A stretch of 64,000 nucleotides of DNA from Ignavibacteriota bacterium (GTDB lineage Bacteria > Bacteroidota > Ignavibacteria > Ignavibacteriales > Ignavibacteriaceae): assembly GCA_013285405.1 (NCBI GenBank), contig CP053446.1:1959985-2023984 (forward strand). Direction: 5' to 3'. Every line of letters starts with the position of its first letter. The stretch's first letter is position 1. The notes under the pieces were generated by a model. It searched no databases, had not been told where the DNA came from, and saw only the letters and a list, made by a program, of their open reading frames with translations. Made by a program: the position numbers and the translations under genes. Below are positions 60,690 through 64,000 of this stretch, one piece after another.

Positions 60690-61118
60690 ATGAACACTTC
60701 AGAAAAAAAAGCAATTGATCTTCTGGTAAATGAATTCTGGCGACTTGGTTATTTTACTTTGAGCAGAAGACTTGGTACCTATCTTCCCGAACCATCAAAT
60801 ATTGGCAGATTCTCTGTTGATGTAATTGGAAGACTTAAAGAAAAGTATGCAATTGGAATTACTCTCACCAAAGAAGATATTTTCAATTCTGATTTAATTG
60901 AAAAGATCAACTATCTTGCTTCCAGAAAAAGTAAAGCAACTGATAAATCGATACTATTATTAATCGGCGTGCCAGATGAATACTTTAAACAAGTAAAAGA
61001 AATTTTATCCTATGTTGATGACAAGATTATAAAAAATATAAAGCTTACGAGAATCGTTGAGCATGAAGAAATTAATAAACGAAATTATAAATTGAAGCAA
61101 GAACCGATTTTCTCCTGA
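60690..61118 (+). CDS. Unknown protein of the lexA operon
   Basis: A 142-residue alpha-beta protein, with AAGGAG 10 bases before its ATG. The N-terminal part, NEFWRLGYFTLSRRLGTYLP, precedes FSVDVIGRLKEKYAIGITLT KEDI and SILLLIGVPDEYFKQVKEIL. A helix, then Asp in a strand, then a strand with a following Lys is the layout of PD-(D/E)XK nucleases, but the second acidic residue is missing, so nuclease function is only a possibility. It is the last gene of the lexA operon. It should be induced by DNA damage if the operon is LexA-controlled. Confidence 0.6.
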   Translation: MNTSEKKAIDLLVNEFWRLGYFTLSRRLGTYLPEPSNIGRFSVDVIGRLKEKYAIGITLTKEDIFNSDLIEKINYLASRKSKATDKSILLLIGVPDEYFKQVKEILSYVDDKIIKNIKLTRIVEHEEINKRNYKLKQEPIFS

Positions 61119-61277
61119 GATTAAATTTCCCACTATGATTATTGCCTTTCTTCCCACCTATGCAATCCTAATATTCTGAACACTGGATTTTAATTTAGTG
61201 TGTATTATTCATTTTCCTTGATTTATTAGCGAACCCGCTATAATTTTACAGGCTTCATCAATTAAATAAATTTAAGA

Positions 61278-62078
61278 TTGGCAAGAAAAACATCACAATC
61301 TGATAAATCCCTTCAGGAGGAACTGAAGAGAAGCGGTGAAATACCTACCCATATTGCAATAATTATGGATGGAAATGGAAGATGGGCTAAAAAACGTGGA
61401 TTACCACGTGTTGCCGGGCATCGAAAAGGTGTAGAGACTGTAAGAGAAATTGTAGAAGTTTGTGCTGAGATAGGAGTACAATATCTGACACTTTACACAT
61501 TCTCAACAGAAAACTGGAAAAGACCCAAGGATGAGGTCTCAACATTAATGAGACTTTTACTTAAAAGTCTTAAGGATAGACTCGATGAGCTTAATAAAAA
61601 TAATATAAAACTAACCTGTATTGGAAACATTGAATCTCTTCCGGACGTCGTACAGCAGCAGCTTTTTAAAGATATTGAAAGAACCAAAAATAATAAGCGA
61701 ATGACATTAAATCTTGCTCTGAGCTATAGTGGTCGATGGGAACTTTTGGAAGCTGTAAAAAATATTTCAAAAAAAATTGCGGAAGGTAAAATTTCTGCTG
61801 ATACTATTTCTGAAAAAACTATTTCTGATCACTTGACAACTAAAAACATACCCGATCCCGATCTTCTAATCAGAACGAGTGGAGAATTTAGAGTAAGTAA
61901 TTTTCTGCTCTGGCAAATAGCTTATTCAGAATTTGTGATCCTTGATGTTTATTGGCCGGATTTTTCCAGGGAACATCTTTACAATGCTATCAGGCAATAC
62001 CAAAAACGAGAGCGCAGATTTGGTAAAGTAAGCGAACAAATTATTAGCTCATCAAACGAATTACATAACAAGGATTAA
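61278..62078 (+). CDS. uppS: Isoprenyl transferase (undecaprenyl diphosphate synthase)
   Basis: Elongates farnesyl diphosphate with isopentenyl units to make the lipid carrier for cell-wall precursors. It has 266 residues and the family marks IAIIMDGNGRWAKKRGLPRV AGHRKG (catalytic Asp31), YLTLYTFSTENWKRP, LALSYSGRWELLEA and PDLLIRTSGEFRVSNFLLWQ. The start is TTG at 61278. bamA follows after 4 bases, a common pairing in this group. Confidence 0.96.
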   Translation: MARKTSQSDKSLQEELKRSGEIPTHIAIIMDGNGRWAKKRGLPRVAGHRKGVETVREIVEVCAEIGVQYLTLYTFSTENWKRPKDEVSTLMRLLLKSLKDRLDELNKNNIKLTCIGNIESLPDVVQQQLFKDIERTKNNKRMTLNLALSYSGRWELLEAVKNISKKIAEGKISADTISEKTISDHLTTKNIPDPDLLIRTSGEFRVSNFLLWQIAYSEFVILDVYWPDFSREHLYNAIRQYQKRERRFGKVSEQIISSSNELHNKD

Positions 62079-62082
62079 ACTT

Positions 62083-64000
62083 TTGTTGTTATATAGATCG
62101 CTAATAATTTTCTTTGTCATTTTTCTATCGATAAATTCATTCCCACAGGGAACTCAAAAGAGTTATAAAATTTTAGGTATATCTGTTGAAGGCAACAAAT
62201 CTGCAGATGCTACAACGATAATTGCAAACAGCGGATTAAAAGTTGGAAGTGAGATTCAAGTACCCGGTGATCAAACTTTGAGTGCAATCAGACAACTCTG
62301 GACACTAAATATTTTTTCAGATATTCAAATTCTGATTGAAAGAGAAATTTCCGAAGGTGTTTTTCTTCTCATTAAAGTTGAAGAATATCCCCGCCTTGAA
62401 AAAGTTGTAATTGAAGGTAATGATGAAATAGATACAGAAGACATCGAGAGCAAAGTAACTTTTCTTCGAGGAACTGTAATTTCTCCGCAGTCCATCGCAA
62501 AACTAAAATTAAGAATAAAAGATCTTTATGCTGAGGAAGGATTTTTAAACGCTGAAATAAAAGATGACATTTTTGAGTTTGTCACTGCTGATACAGTTGA
62601 TGATGAAATTACAGTTTACTGGAGGAATAAAAAAGATTTCTCAGATGAGTACAACTTCACCTATGAAAGCAGCGATCTGATTTACTCTAACCTTATCGAA
62701 AGAATTAAAGACAGAGTATTATTAAAATTAACCATAAATGAAGGTAACGAGGTAGTCGTACGGGAAATTGATTTTAGCGGCAATACTGTATTCGATAGTG
62801 ATGAACTTGCAGGAGAAATGGAAGAAACATCTATAGCAAAATGGTGGAAGTTCTGGTCGAGTGCTCAATTCAAACCTAAAGAATTTGAAAAAGATAAACA
62901 ACTTGTAGTAGATTTTTATAAGAAGAATGGTTATCGTGATGCAGAAATCCTGAGCGATTCGCTCGATTATTTTAATGACAATAAAGACTTAAAAATTCTT
63001 ATCAATGTATATGAGGGACCTCAGTACATGATTAGAAATATTACGTGGGAAGGTAACACGGTCTATCCGGATTATGTACTAAATGAAAGACTCGATTTTG
63101 CAAAAGGTGATGTCTATGATTATGAAAAGTTCCAGCAAAATCTACGTGGAAACGAAGCGCAAACAGATATTTCTGCATTATATCTTGATAATGGTTACCT
63201 TACATTCAATGCACAGGCAGAAGAAAAAAGAGTAAGCACTGATTCAATTGATATTCATATTCGTGTTGAAGAACGAAATCAGTTCAGAGTTTCACGTGTT
63301 GAAATCGAAGGTAATACAAAAACGAAGGATAAAGTTATAAGAAGAGAACTTTATACTATTCCGGGAGATTATTTTAACCGCGCTTTTTTATTCAGAAGTG
63401 TTCAGCAGCTTGCCAATCTTCAATACTTCAGTGCGGAAAAATTATATGGTCCCGGAGGAATCGATACCAGGCTTGAAAGTGACAGCACAGTTGCGGTCGT
63501 TTTCAACGTGGAGGAGAAATCAAGTGATTACCTTAATGCATCAGTTGGGTATAGCGGTGCATTCGGCTTCAGCGGATCAATTGGAGTTACACTGACAAAT
63601 TTTTCCATCACAGAACCTTTCTCACTTGGCGGTGGTCAGATTTTAAACTTCAATTGGCAGTTTGGCTTTGGTAATATCTACAGAACCTTTACGGTCGGTT
63701 TCACTGAACCGTGGATGTTCGACACTCCGACCTCTGCTGGTGTTGATGTATTCGATACACGTCAGCAGTATGTTTACGATTTGCGTCAGACAGGTGCTAC
63801 TTTAAGAGTTGGCAGAAGATTAAAATGGCCTGACGATTTCTTTTATGTCCAGGGAAGATTCAGATACCAATATAACAATGTCATCGAAGGACAACAATAT
63901 TACCAGGAAGGAGTAACGCATCAATATACTCTTGGTGCAACATTTAGCAGAAGAAATATTGATAATCCAATCTTCCCTTCACAGGGATCCTCTTATACTC
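62083..64000 (+). CDS. bamA: Outer membrane assembly factor BamA (3' end outside window)
   Basis: The frame opens at TTG 62083 (AAGGA 8 bases upstream) and remains open to the window end, about 639 codons. A signal peptide (LLYRSLIIFFVIFLSINSFP) leads into five POTRA domains: the first starts YKILGISVEGNKSADA, others contain KVVIEGNDEIDTEDI, REIDFSGNTVFDSDEL, RNITWEGNTVYPDYV and SRVEIEGNTKTKDKV. The start of the outer-membrane barrel follows from about residue 465 (NASVGYSGAFGFSGSIG) with FTEPWMFDTPTSAGVDVF. It folds outer-membrane proteins. Part of the barrel and the C-terminus are missing because the window ends. Confidence 0.95.
   Translation, partial: MLLYRSLIIFFVIFLSINSFPQGTQKSYKILGISVEGNKSADATTIIANSGLKVGSEIQVPGDQTLSAIRQLWTLNIFSDIQILIEREISEGVFLLIKVEEYPRLEKVVIEGNDEIDTEDIESKVTFLRGTVISPQSIAKLKLRIKDLYAEEGFLNAEIKDDIFEFVTADTVDDEITVYWRNKKDFSDEYNFTYESSDLIYSNLIERIKDRVLLKLTINEGNEVVVREIDFSGNTVFDSDELAGEMEETSIAKWWKFWSSAQFKPKEFEKDKQLVVDFYKKNGYRDAEILSDSLDYFNDNKDLKILINVYEGPQYMIRNITWEGNTVYPDYVLNERLDFAKGDVYDYEKFQQNLRGNEAQTDISALYLDNGYLTFNAQAEEKRVSTDSIDIHIRVEERNQFRVSRVEIEGNTKTKDKVIRRELYTIPGDYFNRAFLFRSVQQLANLQYFSAEKLYGPGGIDTRLESDSTVAVVFNVEEKSSDYLNASVGYSGAFGFSGSIGVTLTNFSITEPFSLGGGQILNFNWQFGFGNIYRTFTVGFTEPWMFDTPTSAGVDVFDTRQQYVYDLRQTGATLRVGRRLKWPDDFFYVQGRFRYQYNNVIEGQQYYQEGVTHQYTLGATFSRRNIDNPIFPSQGSSYT

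Overview
The window looks like chromosomal DNA of a low-GC bacterium of the Ignavibacteria type (Bacteroidota/Chlorobi side). The main reason is that two secreted proteins end in the type IX secretion style tail built on 'NYPNPFNPNT' followed by a short beta-sandwich. Many lipoproteins with SPII signals, a Tal/Pgi pair of the type usually found fused, four-helix-bundle (S23-like) insertion genes and abundant small palindromic repeats fit the same picture. The taxon is inferred from gene content only.

Layout. 1-5602: tRNA-Arg(CCT), a tiny membrane protein, rpiA, a Cys/Met-metabolism PLP enzyme, a DUF2905 protein, and a histidine kinase/response regulator pair split by a four-helix-bundle gene. 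5603-10930 is an accessory region. Two toxin-antitoxin modules (ParE/Phd-like, and HigB/NadS-like with a nonsense-mutated toxin) alternate with degenerate copies of the response regulator's 3' end. They are followed by three gene cassettes separated by attC-like sites, a cluster of attC sites without any integrase in view. 10931-12859 has two exported proteins whose N-termini are built on small palindromic repeats. 13786-19757 is a compact pentose-phosphate operon (gnd-zwf-pgl-tal-pgi) that works with rpiA. 19754-23893 has a CPA2 antiporter/UspA fusion and an arsenic operon (arsR, a 46-residue Cys-rich protein, arsM, arsC) with a readable promoter/operator. 24524-37791 holds MarR plus a secreted split-Soret-like cytochrome, two EamA permeases, enolase, a glutamine synthetase family protein, HicBA, a macro-domain protein, threonine catabolism (tdh, kbl), a TerB-like protein, a lipoprotein cytochrome c and fumC.

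37851-50628 is a 12.75-kb block bounded by direct repeats of the 5' end of the following gene. It contains only surface proteins: four related lipoproteins with propeller-like repeats (two of them parts of a tandem duplication and clearly mosaic), a zinc metalloprotease-like protein and a 1030-residue protein with a type IX tail. It looks like a surface-protein locus evolving by recombination and module swapping.

50601-64000 returns to chromosomal content: a secreted GH13 debranching-type enzyme with a palindromic element inside its reading frame, a six-PAS hybrid histidine kinase whose receiver has Glu in place of the phosphoacceptor Asp, an orphan MlaE permease, ilvE, a lexA-WYL-unknown operon with a canonical promoter and an 18-bp palindrome, uppS, and the 5' part of bamA, which runs off the window end.

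Most promising for novelty are the attC cassette cluster with a HEPN-like gene, the direct-repeat-bounded mosaic surface-protein block, the toxin-antitoxin modules stacked on response-regulator fragments, the Cys-rich mini-protein of the ars operon and the lexA-linked trio. No CRISPR array, rRNA or intact transposase was seen.
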